From an uncultured Oscillospiraceae bacterium (GTDB lineage: Bacteria; Bacillota; Clostridia; Oscillospirales; Acutalibacteraceae), in contig URYX01000021.1 in assembly GCA_900552225.1 (NCBI GenBank), forward strand, positions 1-16,336: a stretch of 16,336 nucleotides of DNA. Reading direction: 5' to 3'. The notes under the pieces were generated by a model that saw only the letters and a list, made by a program, of their open reading frames with translations, ran no database searches and was not told the DNA's origin. Shown here piece by piece: positions 1-6,607 of the stretch (the stretch's first letter is position 1; each line of letters begins with the position of its first letter). The translations under genes were made by a program, and so were the position numbers.

Positions 1-891
1 CTTGATATCCTTGCGCAAAACGGAGGAATCCAGCACGTAGCGCGGCACCGTCTGTCCGAGCACGGTGATTTTTCCCTCCTGCTTCGGCTCGTTGTAGAGA
101 TAGATATGTGAGAAAGCGGGACCGTAGGAGGTGGAGAGACAAATCCGTCCCTGCGCATCCAGGCACATGCCCTGTACCAGACCCGGGATGGAATATGCCT
201 TTTCGATGACGGGAGAAATTCCGAACTCCGCCGTCTCATCCAGACGGTACGCCAGAATCAGCGCCGTGTTCTTATCCCCGGCCACCGTCGTATATTTGTG
301 ACTGTCCGGCGTCGGATAGTTAGCCTCACGGTAAAACTCACCGACATAGAGGTAGCCGTTTTCGGCATGCATAAAGGCCACGCCCAGGCTGTCTCCGTCC
401 GCCTCGGTGCGGAATCCGCCCAGCGCCCTGACCGAGTCTCCGTCGGCCGCCTTCTGCATCTCCTCACGCGAGAATACCAGCAGCCCGGTATTGTCCGCCA
501 CGTAGACATACGCTCCGTTCACCGTAAGTCCGCCCACATGGCCGGTAAAGACCTGTCCGTTCTCATCTGCCAGCCAAAGGCGCTTCACCTCACGGCCGCT
601 CTCCTTGTTCACAAGGCTCACCTGCGAGGCCTGTCCGTCCGTGCGGTACCCGGTGATATAAAAATCTCCGGAGGCCGTGTCATAGGCAAGGCCCTGCAGA
701 ATCATGCCGTCGGAAAGTCCGGGAATCACAAATGTCTTTTCCGAATTCCGATAGTATTCCGCAACCGGCAGACGAAAATAGCACCGCGCACCGATGACCA
801 TCAGCACGGCAAATCCTAAAATACAGCCGAGAACAATCCCCAGAATCTTCCAGGGGGACTTTTTCTTCTTTTCCGCAACCATTTCTGACAT
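1..891 (-). CDS. Membrane-anchored extracytoplasmic protein of unknown function (3' end outside the window)
   Basis: The reading frame is open from an ATG at 891 to the window edge, 297 codons with no stop, so the C-terminus is missing. An AAGGAG site at 900-905 lies 8 bases before the ATG. Residues 1-14 are Lys-rich (MSEMVAEKKKKSPW) and are followed by one hydrophobic segment at about 15-34, which suggests an N-in signal anchor with the rest outside the membrane. The outer part has repeated short strand-rich stretches of the kind seen in beta-propeller proteins: GLAYDTASGDFYITGY, GGLTVNGAYVYVADNTG, FMHAENGYLYVGEF and GMCLDAQGRICLSTSYG. I infer a propeller-like sensor or binding domain, but no catalytic motif is visible and I do not recognise the family. 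It stands alone behind its own promoter, separated by a terminator from the upstream operon. Confidence 0.8.
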   Translation of the reverse strand, partial: MSEMVAEKKKKSPWKILGIVLGCILGFAVLMVIGARCYFRLPVAEYYRNSEKTFVIPGLSDGMILQGLAYDTASGDFYITGYRTDGQASQVSLVNKESGREVKRLWLADENGQVFTGHVGGLTVNGAYVYVADNTGLLVFSREEMQKAADGDSVRALGGFRTEADGDSLGVAFMHAENGYLYVGEFYREANYPTPDSHKYTTVAGDKNTALILAYRLDETAEFGISPVIEKAYSIPGLVQGMCLDAQGRICLSTSYGPAFSHIYLYNEPKQEGKITVLGQTVPRYVLDSSVLRKDIK

Positions 892-951
892 AGCAAAAGC
901 TCCTTCTTTCCAAAAAATACGAAGGACGCACCGCGCCCCGCCTGTAAAATC

Positions 952-960
952 ATCATAACA
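952..960 (-). promoter_or_regulatory. Extended -10 promoter for the membrane-anchored protein gene
   Basis: Read on the minus strand the site is TGTTATGAT, a TGn extended -10 joined to TATGAT, about 61 bases before the start codon at 891. No good -35 box lies at 16-18 bases, which is tolerated for extended -10 promoters. It sits just past the upstream operon's terminator, where a new promoter is expected. Identified by pattern only. Confidence 0.45.
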
Positions 961-1004
961 TGCCGCAGCAAAGCTGTTTGTGAACCGAATATGAACATTT
1001 GGTC

Positions 1005-1050
1005 AAAAACAGATACCGCCCGGAATTTGCCTGAATTCCGGGCGGTGTCT
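1005..1050 (-). terminator. Rho-independent terminator of the nudF-tex-GNAT operon
   Basis: Arms 1016-1027 and 1034-1045 are perfect 12-base complements (CCGCCCGGAATT and its reverse complement) around a 6-base loop. The stem can extend outward to 1011/1050 with one mismatch. Read on the minus strand it is followed by five T at 1009-1005. It begins three bases after the GNAT stop codon, so it ends this operon's transcript. Confidence 0.92.
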
Positions 1051-1052
1051 GC

Positions 1053-1517
1053 TTATTTTGAATGCTCCCGTTCCGCGCGCAGCTCCCGCACCATCTGCCC
1101 GTAGGGCAGCGCGGTGTATCCCATGCGCTCATATAACCGGATGGCATCCGCGTTGTCCGGCTCCACCTCCAGCCGCAGCCGTGCGGTTTCGGGCGGCACC
1201 AGCGTCGGCAGCGTGCGGAAAAACTCCGTACCGAGCCCCTGTCCGCGGCAGGCGGGACGCAGATACAGCTCCTCGATCCACACCACAATTCCACCCGCCT
1301 CGGGCGAATAGGTCTGTGCCGTCAGCGCATAGCCGACCGCACTCCCCTCCGTTTCAAACAGATAGCAGCGGATATAGTCGCCGCTGCGCAGCAGCTCCGT
1401 AAAGGTGTCCTCATGATACTGCAGCGGAATGGGATGCGCCACCGCCTCGCTCGCGTAAAACTCGCGGCAGAGCTCCAGAAACACCGCACGGTCCTTCGCC
1501 TCGATCGGTCGTATCAT
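1053..1517 (-). CDS. GNAT-family N-acetyltransferase
   Basis: A 154-residue protein of normal length for a single-domain GNAT enzyme, which transfers acetyl from acetyl-CoA to an amine. The acetyl-CoA loop is clear at residues 87-100: RPACRGQGLGTEFF, with the R-x-x-G-x-G pattern at 91-96 after the strand VVWIEELYL. The C-terminal part has the usual LEVEPDNADAIRLYERMGY stretch (about 117-134). The substrate cannot be told from sequence. The ATG at 1517 overlaps the tex stop as ATGA, and an AGGAGG lies just upstream inside tex; starting further upstream would add 29 unrelated residues encoded within tex. It is the last gene of nudF-tex-GNAT, probably translationally coupled to tex, and is followed at once by the terminator. 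Confidence 0.9.
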   Translation of the reverse strand: MIRPIEAKDRAVFLELCREFYASEAVAHPIPLQYHEDTFTELLRSGDYIRCYLFETEGSAVGYALTAQTYSPEAGGIVVWIEELYLRPACRGQGLGTEFFRTLPTLVPPETARLRLEVEPDNADAIRLYERMGYTALPYGQMVRELRAEREHSK

Positions 1518-3682
1518 CTCTGCTCCTCCTTTTCCGTCGGCGCGGACGGACGCTTCATCGTCAGTCCGATCCGCTTCTTCGCCACATCCACCGACAGCAC
1601 CCACACTGTCACCACATCACCGACCTTCAGCACCTCCGACGGGTGACGGATATACCGGTCCGTAATCTGCGAAATATGCACCAGCCCATCCTGGTGTACG
1701 CCGATATCCACAAAGGCCCCGAAATCGATCACATTGCGCACGGTTCCCTTCATCTCCATCCCGGCGCGCAGATCCTCGATTCCCATCACATCCGTCCGCA
1801 GCAGCGGAGGCGGCAGCTCGTCACGCGGGTCGCGTCCCGGCTTCTGCAGCTCCTCCACAATATCGTCCAGTGTCGGGCGGCCGATTCCGAGTGTCTCCGC
1901 AAGCGTATCCCGCCCGAGCGCATCGGCCCGGCGACCGATCTCGCGGATGCCGCCGTCCTTCAGATCGCTCTCCCGGTGTCCGCAAAGCTCCAGCAGGCGT
2001 TCCGCCGCCGCATAGCTCTCCGGATGCACCGCCGTATGGTCGAGCGGATGCCGGCTCTCGGGCACCCGCAAAAATCCGGCACACTGTTCAAACGCCTTGG
2101 CTCCGAGCTTCGGCACCTTCTTCAGCTGCGCCCGCGAGGTAAAAGCTCCGTTTTCCTCGCGGTAGGCCACAATATTTTTGGCCACGGCACTGTTGATGCC
2201 GGCCACCCGGCTGAGCAGCGGTGCCGACGCGGTATTCAAATCCACGCCCACCGAGTTGACGCAGCTCTCCACCACGCCGTCGAGTGCCTCCGAAAGCTCC
2301 TTTTGCGGCATATCGTGCTGATACTGTCCCACACCGATGGCCTTCGGGTCAATCTTGACCAGCTCCGCCAGCGGGTCCTGCAGCCGCCGCGCAATGGAAG
2401 CGGCTGACCGCAGCGACACATCGTATTCCGGAAATTCCGCCGCGGCCAGCGGCGACGCCGAATAGACCGAGGCCCCCGCCTCGCTCACCACCATATAGGA
2501 CAGCCCGTTCCCGTATTCGCGGATGCAGTCGGCGGCAAACACCTCCGTCTCATGCGACGCGGTGCCGTTGCCGATGGCAAACACCTGCGCATGGTAGGTC
2601 TCCACCATCCGCCGGATGGTGGCCTTGGCCTGCTCAATCTTGCTGTGCGGCGGCGCGGGATAGATCACCCCGGTATCCAGCACCTTGCCCGTACCGTCCA
2701 CCACGGCCACCTTGCAGCCGGTGCGGTAGCCGGGATCGAGACCGATGGTCACCTTTCCTTTGACAGGCGGCTGCATCAGCAGCTGCCGCAGATTCACCGA
2801 AAACACCTTAATGGCCGCGGCCGAGGCCTTTTCCGTCAGCTCGTTTCGGATATCCCGCTCGATGGCGGGCGCAATCAGCCGGTCATACGCATCCTCGGCC
2901 GCCAGTGCCACCTGCGCAGAGGCAGCCCCCGCTGATTTCACATGGTCACGCTTCACAATGTCGAGTGCCTTCTCCCGCGGCAGCTCCACAGCCACGCGCA
3001 GAAACTCCTCGCGCTCCCCGCGGTTGACCGCCAGCACGCGGTGCCCCGCCACGCGGGACAGCGGCTCGCGGAACTCGCGATACATCTCGTATACCTCCAG
3101 ATCCTCCTTCGCGCCGACCGCCGTCAGGAATCCGCCCGCCATACAGACCACACGCAGCCGACGCCGCACGGAGGCATCCTCGGAGAACCGCTCCGCCAGA
3201 ATATCCCGCGCCCCGCTCAGCGCCTCCTCTATTCCGGCCACGCCCTTTTCCTCATCAACGAACGGGGCCGCCAGCTCCTCTGGATGACCCATCTGGGCAT
3301 ACAGGACATCCGCCAGCGGCTCCAGCCCCTTCTCCTTCGCAATGGAGGCGCGGGTACGGCGCTTCGGACGGTAGGGTAAATACAGATCCTCAAGCTCGGT
3401 CAGCGTGACCGCTGCCTCGATGGCCGCAGCCAGCTCGTCCGTCAGCTTCCCCTGCTCCTCGATGACCGTGCGGATTTTCTCCCGCCGCTCGTCAAGGGAT
3501 CGCAGATAGCAGAGCCGCTCATACAGCTCCCGCAGCACCTGATCGTCCAGCGAACCGGTCATCTCCTTGCGATACCGCGCAATAAACGGAATCGTGTTGC
3601 CGTCGTCGATCAGCCGCACGGTGTTTTCCACCTGGGACGGCCGCAAATGAAATTCCCGTATCAGTGTCTCCTGAATCTTCAT
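1514..3682 (-). CDS. tex: Tex family S1-domain RNA-binding protein (transcription accessory protein)
   Basis: A 722-residue protein, usual for Tex, a cytoplasmic nucleic-acid-binding protein first linked to toxin gene expression in Bordetella. Domains in order: helical Tex N-terminal region (about 1-200, with IPFIARYRKEMTGSLD at 31-46 and LEDLYLPYRPKRRT at 97-110); YqgF/RNase H-like domain opening with GLDPGYRTGCKVAVVD (314-329), then AIGNGTASHE (369-378) and SEAGASVYSAS (400-410); helix-hairpin-helix repeats (about 475-545, VGVDLNTASAPLL at 478-490); and a C-terminal S1 domain (about 641-710, GMEMKGTVRNVIDFGAFVDIG). The ATG at 3682 forms an ATGA overlap with the nudF stop, and a GGAAAGGAAG stretch lies upstream. 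The stop forms a second ATGA overlap with the GNAT start. No break or missing domain is seen. The exact molecular role in Clostridia is not settled. Confidence 0.97.
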   Translation of the reverse strand: MKIQETLIREFHLRPSQVENTVRLIDDGNTIPFIARYRKEMTGSLDDQVLRELYERLCYLRSLDERREKIRTVIEEQGKLTDELAAAIEAAVTLTELEDLYLPYRPKRRTRASIAKEKGLEPLADVLYAQMGHPEELAAPFVDEEKGVAGIEEALSGARDILAERFSEDASVRRRLRVVCMAGGFLTAVGAKEDLEVYEMYREFREPLSRVAGHRVLAVNRGEREEFLRVAVELPREKALDIVKRDHVKSAGAASAQVALAAEDAYDRLIAPAIERDIRNELTEKASAAAIKVFSVNLRQLLMQPPVKGKVTIGLDPGYRTGCKVAVVDGTGKVLDTGVIYPAPPHSKIEQAKATIRRMVETYHAQVFAIGNGTASHETEVFAADCIREYGNGLSYMVVSEAGASVYSASPLAAAEFPEYDVSLRSAASIARRLQDPLAELVKIDPKAIGVGQYQHDMPQKELSEALDGVVESCVNSVGVDLNTASAPLLSRVAGINSAVAKNIVAYREENGAFTSRAQLKKVPKLGAKAFEQCAGFLRVPESRHPLDHTAVHPESYAAAERLLELCGHRESDLKDGGIREIGRRADALGRDTLAETLGIGRPTLDDIVEELQKPGRDPRDELPPPLLRTDVMGIEDLRAGMEMKGTVRNVIDFGAFVDIGVHQDGLVHISQITDRYIRHPSEVLKVGDVVTVWVLSVDVAKKRIGLTMKRPSAPTEKEEQR

Positions 3683-4233
3683 GCCTGCTTCCTTTCCTTC
3701 ACCTTCAGATATACCTTCAAAACCGCCGCCTGCGTCTTGGCATCCACAATTTCTCCGTCCAGCACGCGCTGCACCGCCTCGTCCAGCGGAATCCTCTCAC
3801 ACTCCAAAAATTCATCCTCATCCGGATGCATCTCTCCGAAATGCAGCTTTTCCGCCCAGTAGAGATAGATGACCTCGTCGCAGTAGCCCGGCGAGGGATA
3901 GAGCCGTCCGAGCGGTGTCCACTCCCCCGCCTCGGCTCCCGTTTCCTCCCGCAGCTCGCGGCGCGCCCCCTCGAGCGGGTCCTCCCCGCGGCCGTCCCGC
4001 TTGCCGGCCGGCAGCTCCAGCAGCACCTCGCCGTAGGGATAGCGGAACTGCCGCACAAACAGCAACTCCTCCTGCTCGGTCAGGGCCGCAATGCAAACCC
4101 CTCCCGTCAGATGCTCCACCACCTCGCGGCCTGCCTCCTGCCCATTCGGCAGCAGCGCCGTATCCTCCCGCAGATTTACGATCCGGCCGCGGAAGCGATA
4201 GGTCTGCTTCAATGTTTTTTCCTCTAACTGCAT
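3679..4233 (-). CDS. nudF: Nudix hydrolase, probable ADP-ribose pyrophosphatase
   Basis: A 184-residue Nudix protein resembling the NudF/YqkG ADP-ribose diphosphatases, which split ADP-ribose to AMP and ribose 5-phosphate. The N-terminal half has the family's LEEKT start, the LPNG turn (28-31) and VRQFRYPYGEVLLELPAGK (60-78). The Nudix box runs from G77 to A100 and ends with RELREETGA, which holds the metal-binding glutamates (E93, E96, E97). It has six residues rather than five between the first Gly and the first Glu, so the box is one residue long. SPGYCDEVIYLY further on is also typical of ADP-ribose pyrophosphatases. A GGAGG at 4241-4245 lies 7 bases before the ATG. First gene of the operon; its stop overlaps the tex start (ATGA). 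Substrate specificity is inferred from similarity. Confidence 0.9.
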   Translation of the reverse strand: MQLEEKTLKQTYRFRGRIVNLREDTALLPNGQEAGREVVEHLTGGVCIAALTEQEELLFVRQFRYPYGEVLLELPAGKRDGRGEDPLEGARRELREETGAEAGEWTPLGRLYPSPGYCDEVIYLYWAEKLHFGEMHPDEDEFLECERIPLDEAVQRVLDGEIVDAKTQAAVLKVYLKVKERKQA

Positions 4234-4288
4234 ACGACTTCCTCCGGTTTCATATATTCTATTATTTCATCAAAGGAAGGATTTACTT
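4234..4288. promoter_or_regulatory. AT-rich divergent intergenic region with promoters for nudF-tex-GNAT and the M14 peptidase gene
   Basis: The 55 bases between two divergent start codons must carry the minus-strand promoter for nudF and probably the plus-strand promoter for the peptidase. Bases 4248-4270 are far richer in A/T than the flanking genes. -10-like hexamers are TATTAT at 4260-4265 on the plus strand, and TAGAAT and TATATG on the minus strand, but none has a convincing -35 box at the right distance. A plus-strand GGAAGGA at about 4275-4281 is the peptidase ribosome binding site, and GGAGG (minus strand, 4241-4245) serves nudF. Confidence 0.45.
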
Positions 4289-5194
4289 ATGTCTCCGTCC
4301 CTTGTTCCCACCTGTCCTCCGGACACGGGAGCCGTGCGTGCCTGTATCACGGCGCTGCGTGCCCGTTATCGTTTTTTGGAAAGCGTCCCCATCGGCCGCA
4401 GCGCCTGCGGCCGGGAGATCCGGGCTCTGCTGCTCGGTCACGGCAGCCACACGGTCTGCTATACAGCCGCCATCCACGCGCAGGAATGGATCACCTCTCT
4501 GCTCCTGCTGCATCTGTGCGAGGAGCTGTGCGAAGCGCTCCGTCGGGGCGGCACGCTCTGCGGCATCTCCGTGGCGCGCGGCCTGCACGGACGCAGTCTG
4601 GTGCTGATTCCCGTTGCCAATCCCGACGGCGTGGAAATCGCGCTGCACGGCTCCGAAACAGCGGGTATCTATGCCTCCTCCGTCTGCGCGCTCGGCGGCG
4701 ACACCCCCGGCCTGTGGCAGGCCAACGCCCGCGGCGTGGATTTAAACCACAACTTCGATGCCGCATGGGCCGACCTGCATCGGCGGGAGCAGGAGGCGGG
4801 CATTGTCTCCGCCGCTCCGCGCCGCTACGGCGGCCCGGCCCCGCACAGCGAACCGGAAACCGAGGCGCTCGTCTCCCTCTGCCGCCGCGCCGACTGCTCC
4901 CACCTGCTGACACTGCACGCGCAGGGCGAGGAAATCTATTGGCGCTGCGGGGAGCATCAGCCGCCGCGCGCCGAAATGATGGCCCATATTCTGGCCGATG
5001 CCTGCGGCTACCGCCTGGCCGATCCCGAAGGGCTGGCCGTGGGCGGCGGCTTCAAGGATTGGTTCATCGAGACCTTCGACCGTCCCGCCTTTACGGTGGA
5101 ATGCGGCCGCGGCCGGAACCCGCTGCCGCTCTCCGACCTCGGCCCGCTCTACCGCCGCCTGCGGGAGATGCTGGTGCTCACTGCCGTGATGTAG
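4289..5194 (+). CDS. Cytoplasmic M14-family zinc carboxypeptidase, probable gamma-D-glutamyl-diamino acid peptidase
   Basis: A 301-residue metallopeptidase. The zinc site is visible: H63 and E66 in IHAQEW, H210 in LLTLHAQGEE, and the catalytic glutamate E271 in FTVECGRGRNPLPL. Substrate-pocket motifs IPVANPDGVE (107-116) and GVDLNHNFDAAW (149-160) are present. The C-terminal GGGFKDWFIETFDRPAFTVECG pattern resembles the gamma-D-glutamyl-L-diamino acid endopeptidase I / MpaA-like branch, which cuts the D-Glu to diaminopimelate bond of peptidoglycan peptides. There is no signal peptide, membrane segment or LysM domain, so I infer that it works inside the cell, for example in recycling imported muropeptides. 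It is the only plus-strand gene, with a GGAAGGA site upstream. Its last 17 bases overlap the 3' end of the convergent SDR gene. The family is certain; the precise substrate is inferred. Confidence 0.93.
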   Translation: MSPSLVPTCPPDTGAVRACITALRARYRFLESVPIGRSACGREIRALLLGHGSHTVCYTAAIHAQEWITSLLLLHLCEELCEALRRGGTLCGISVARGLHGRSLVLIPVANPDGVEIALHGSETAGIYASSVCALGGDTPGLWQANARGVDLNHNFDAAWADLHRREQEAGIVSAAPRRYGGPAPHSEPETEALVSLCRRADCSHLLTLHAQGEEIYWRCGEHQPPRAEMMAHILADACGYRLADPEGLAVGGGFKDWFIETFDRPAFTVECGRGRNPLPLSDLGPLYRRLREMLVLTAVM

Positions 5195-6047
5195 TTTCCG
5201 CGGCGCGCAGCTCCCGGTACAGCCTCTCGGCGGTTTCTCCGATGCGCCGCTGCTCGTCGGGGGACACATCGTGCAGCTCCCGGCGGCAGGGCGGCCCCCA
5301 GATATCCAGCCACCGCGGCCCGACCCATGTTCCGGGAGTCCCCGGCTCGTCAAGGCCGCAGATCAGGCAGCGCGCCGCCCTCCGCGGGCTCATAAAAATC
5401 AGCTTCATCGGATAGCGGATCAGCGCAAACACCACCTTCGGGTAATGCGCCGTAATATTGGTCAGCGTAATACCGGGATGCACCACCGACAGTGTCGCCT
5501 GCGGATGCTCCCGCGCCCACTCGTACAGGGAGAACATCAGATACCGCTTGGCGTTGCCGTATACCCGGCTGGCGCGTGTCCGGTGTGTAAAATCCACATC
5601 GGCGGGATCGGTCGCGGAATACCGGTAGTCAATGCTGCCCACCGCCGCCACATGAAGCCCCGGATGCGTCTCTGTCAACCGGCGGATCAGGTAATACGGG
5701 GACAGAAAATTGATTTGGAATACGTTGTCAAAGCCGGTGTCGCAGCGATGCCGCGGAATGCTGTAGGCCCCGGCATCGTGGAAGAACGCCTGCAGCGGCA
5801 CCGCGGCCAGCCGATCACACGCGGCCCGCACCGTTTCCATCCGCTCCAGATCCACCGGAACCGTTTCCGCATGAAATTCCGGATACTCCGCCGTCAGCTC
5901 TGCCGCCAGCTGCCGCGAACGCGCCTCGTTGCGGTCCAGCATATAGAGTGTGACCCCGCGCTGCGCCAGCACCCGGCACACCTCGCGCCCGAGCCCTCCG
6001 GTACAGCCGGTCATGGCCACCGCTCTGTTCCGTCCGATTTTCTGCAT
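5178..6047 (-). CDS. Short-chain dehydrogenase/reductase (SDR)
   Basis: A 289-residue NAD(P)-dependent oxidoreductase with a Rossmann fold. It shows the nucleotide-binding TGCTGGLG (13-20), acidic/basic LDRNEARSR after the second strand (37-45), VDL (65-67), the central-strand motif as HDAG (90-93, replacing NNAG), QINF (111-114), catalytic Ser138 in VGSIDY, and Tyr163 and Lys167 in YGNAK. The C-terminal 75 residues are longer than in small SDRs, and the general look is of the retinol dehydrogenase or protochlorophyllide reductase-like type; the substrate is unknown. The ATG at 6047 is chosen because GGAGG at 6056-6060 lies 8 bases upstream. A TTG at 6071 in the same frame has no such site and lies next to a hairpin. 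The 3' end overlaps the convergent M14 peptidase gene by 17 bp. The preceding minus-strand gene encodes a zinc-ribbon protein. Confidence 0.93.
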   Translation of the reverse strand: MQKIGRNRAVAMTGCTGGLGREVCRVLAQRGVTLYMLDRNEARSRQLAAELTAEYPEFHAETVPVDLERMETVRAACDRLAAVPLQAFFHDAGAYSIPRHRCDTGFDNVFQINFLSPYYLIRRLTETHPGLHVAAVGSIDYRYSATDPADVDFTHRTRASRVYGNAKRYLMFSLYEWAREHPQATLSVVHPGITLTNITAHYPKVVFALIRYPMKLIFMSPRRAARCLICGLDEPGTPGTWVGPRWLDIWGPPCRRELHDVSPDEQRRIGETAERLYRELRAAETTSRQ

Positions 6048-6071
6048 ACCGTTTGCCTCCCGTACATACAA

Positions 6072-6102
6072 GGGGAGCCGGGCACAAAAGCTCCGGCTCC
6101 CC
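6072..6102 (-). terminator. Hairpin between the zinc-ribbon gene and the SDR gene, possible weak terminator or attenuator
   Basis: Perfect 10-base arms GGGGAGCCGG (6072-6081) and CCGGCTCCCC (6093-6102) enclose an 11-base loop. The hairpin lies 20 bases past the zinc-ribbon stop and 24 bases before the SDR start, so it must be read through or end the upstream transcript. The minus-strand sequence after it, TTGTATGT, is a poor T-tract, so termination may be partial. No clear SDR promoter was found between hairpin and gene. Confidence 0.5.
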
Positions 6103-6122
6103 TCTCTGTCTGTTTTCCGGAC

Positions 6123-6485
6123 TTATTCCCCGAGCTTGGCACCGCACGCCTTGCAGTACGCCGCATCCTCGGGATTGATCGCCTGACAGGCGGCGCAGCG
6201 CTTTACCTTTTTATAGGCATAAATCTGCTCACACAGCCCCTCTGCCTTCTTCTGCAGCGCATCTGCCGTGGCCACCGCCTCATCCAGCAGCGCGGTCACG
6301 TCCGCACCCGATTTGCGGGCATCGTACACCAGGCGTCCGAGCCCCTCCATCGTGGCCGCCAGCTCCTTCTCCGTATCGGAGAGCGCCAGCCGCAGCTTGG
6401 TCAGCTCCACGAAATCCTCCGTCTTTTTGCCGACATACTCCGCCGCATCGCGTGTTTTCCCGAGGATATCCTCCCATGTCATCAT
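6123..6485 (-). CDS. Small coiled-coil protein with C-terminal zinc ribbon
   Basis: A 120-residue soluble protein of unknown function. Residues about 8-92 are charged and heptad-like without Pro or membrane segments, so a long helix or coiled coil is predicted (KTEDFVELTKLRLALSDTEK at 21-40, EAVATADALQKKAEGLCEQI at 69-88). The C-terminus is a zinc ribbon with C97-x2-C100 and C111-x2-C114 (CAAC...CKAC). Small Firmicutes proteins of this make-up are common and poorly characterised. The first of two adjacent ATG codons is chosen because AAGGAG at 6495-6500 lies 9 bases before it, against 12 for the second. It comes 122 bases after hemZ, so it may have its own promoter. Confidence 0.85.
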   Translation of the reverse strand: MMTWEDILGKTRDAAEYVGKKTEDFVELTKLRLALSDTEKELAATMEGLGRLVYDARKSGADVTALLDEAVATADALQKKAEGLCEQIYAYKKVKRCAACQAINPEDAAYCKACGAKLGE

Positions 6486-6607
6486 TGTCCATTGCTCCTT
6501 TCAGATGATGTATATCATAAAGTATCCGGTTCCGACCGGGATTAGAACTGCCGCCCGGCAGCCCGCACACCGTCTCCGGTATACAGCTCCCCATCGGCCC
6601 GCATTCC
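6486..6607 (-). other. Intergenic region after hemZ with three small GC-rich hairpins and a possible promoter
   Basis: On the minus strand, after the hemZ stop, come three short stems: ACCG-GAGA-CGGT, CTGCC-GGGC-GGCAG (6548-6561) and CCGGT-CGGA-ACCGG (about 6527-6540). None is followed by a good T-tract, so a strong terminator cannot be claimed. Nearer the zinc-ribbon gene is an AT-rich stretch with TATGAT (6514-6519) inside a small dyad, ATGAT-GTAT-ATCAT (6505-6518), a possible -10 without a good -35. This may end hemZ transcription weakly and start the zinc-ribbon gene. Confidence 0.35.

Noticed and set aside
298..819. Plus-strand open frame of 173 codons opposite the membrane-anchored protein gene
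   Set aside because: The minus-strand frame has a good ribosome binding site, a membrane anchor and an uninterrupted 297 codons; the plus-strand product has no features.
6525..6541. tRNA T-arm-like sequence (CCGGTTCCGACCGG)
   Set aside because: The bases do not pair as a T-arm with a 7-base loop, and no acceptor stem, D-arm or anticodon arm could be found around it.
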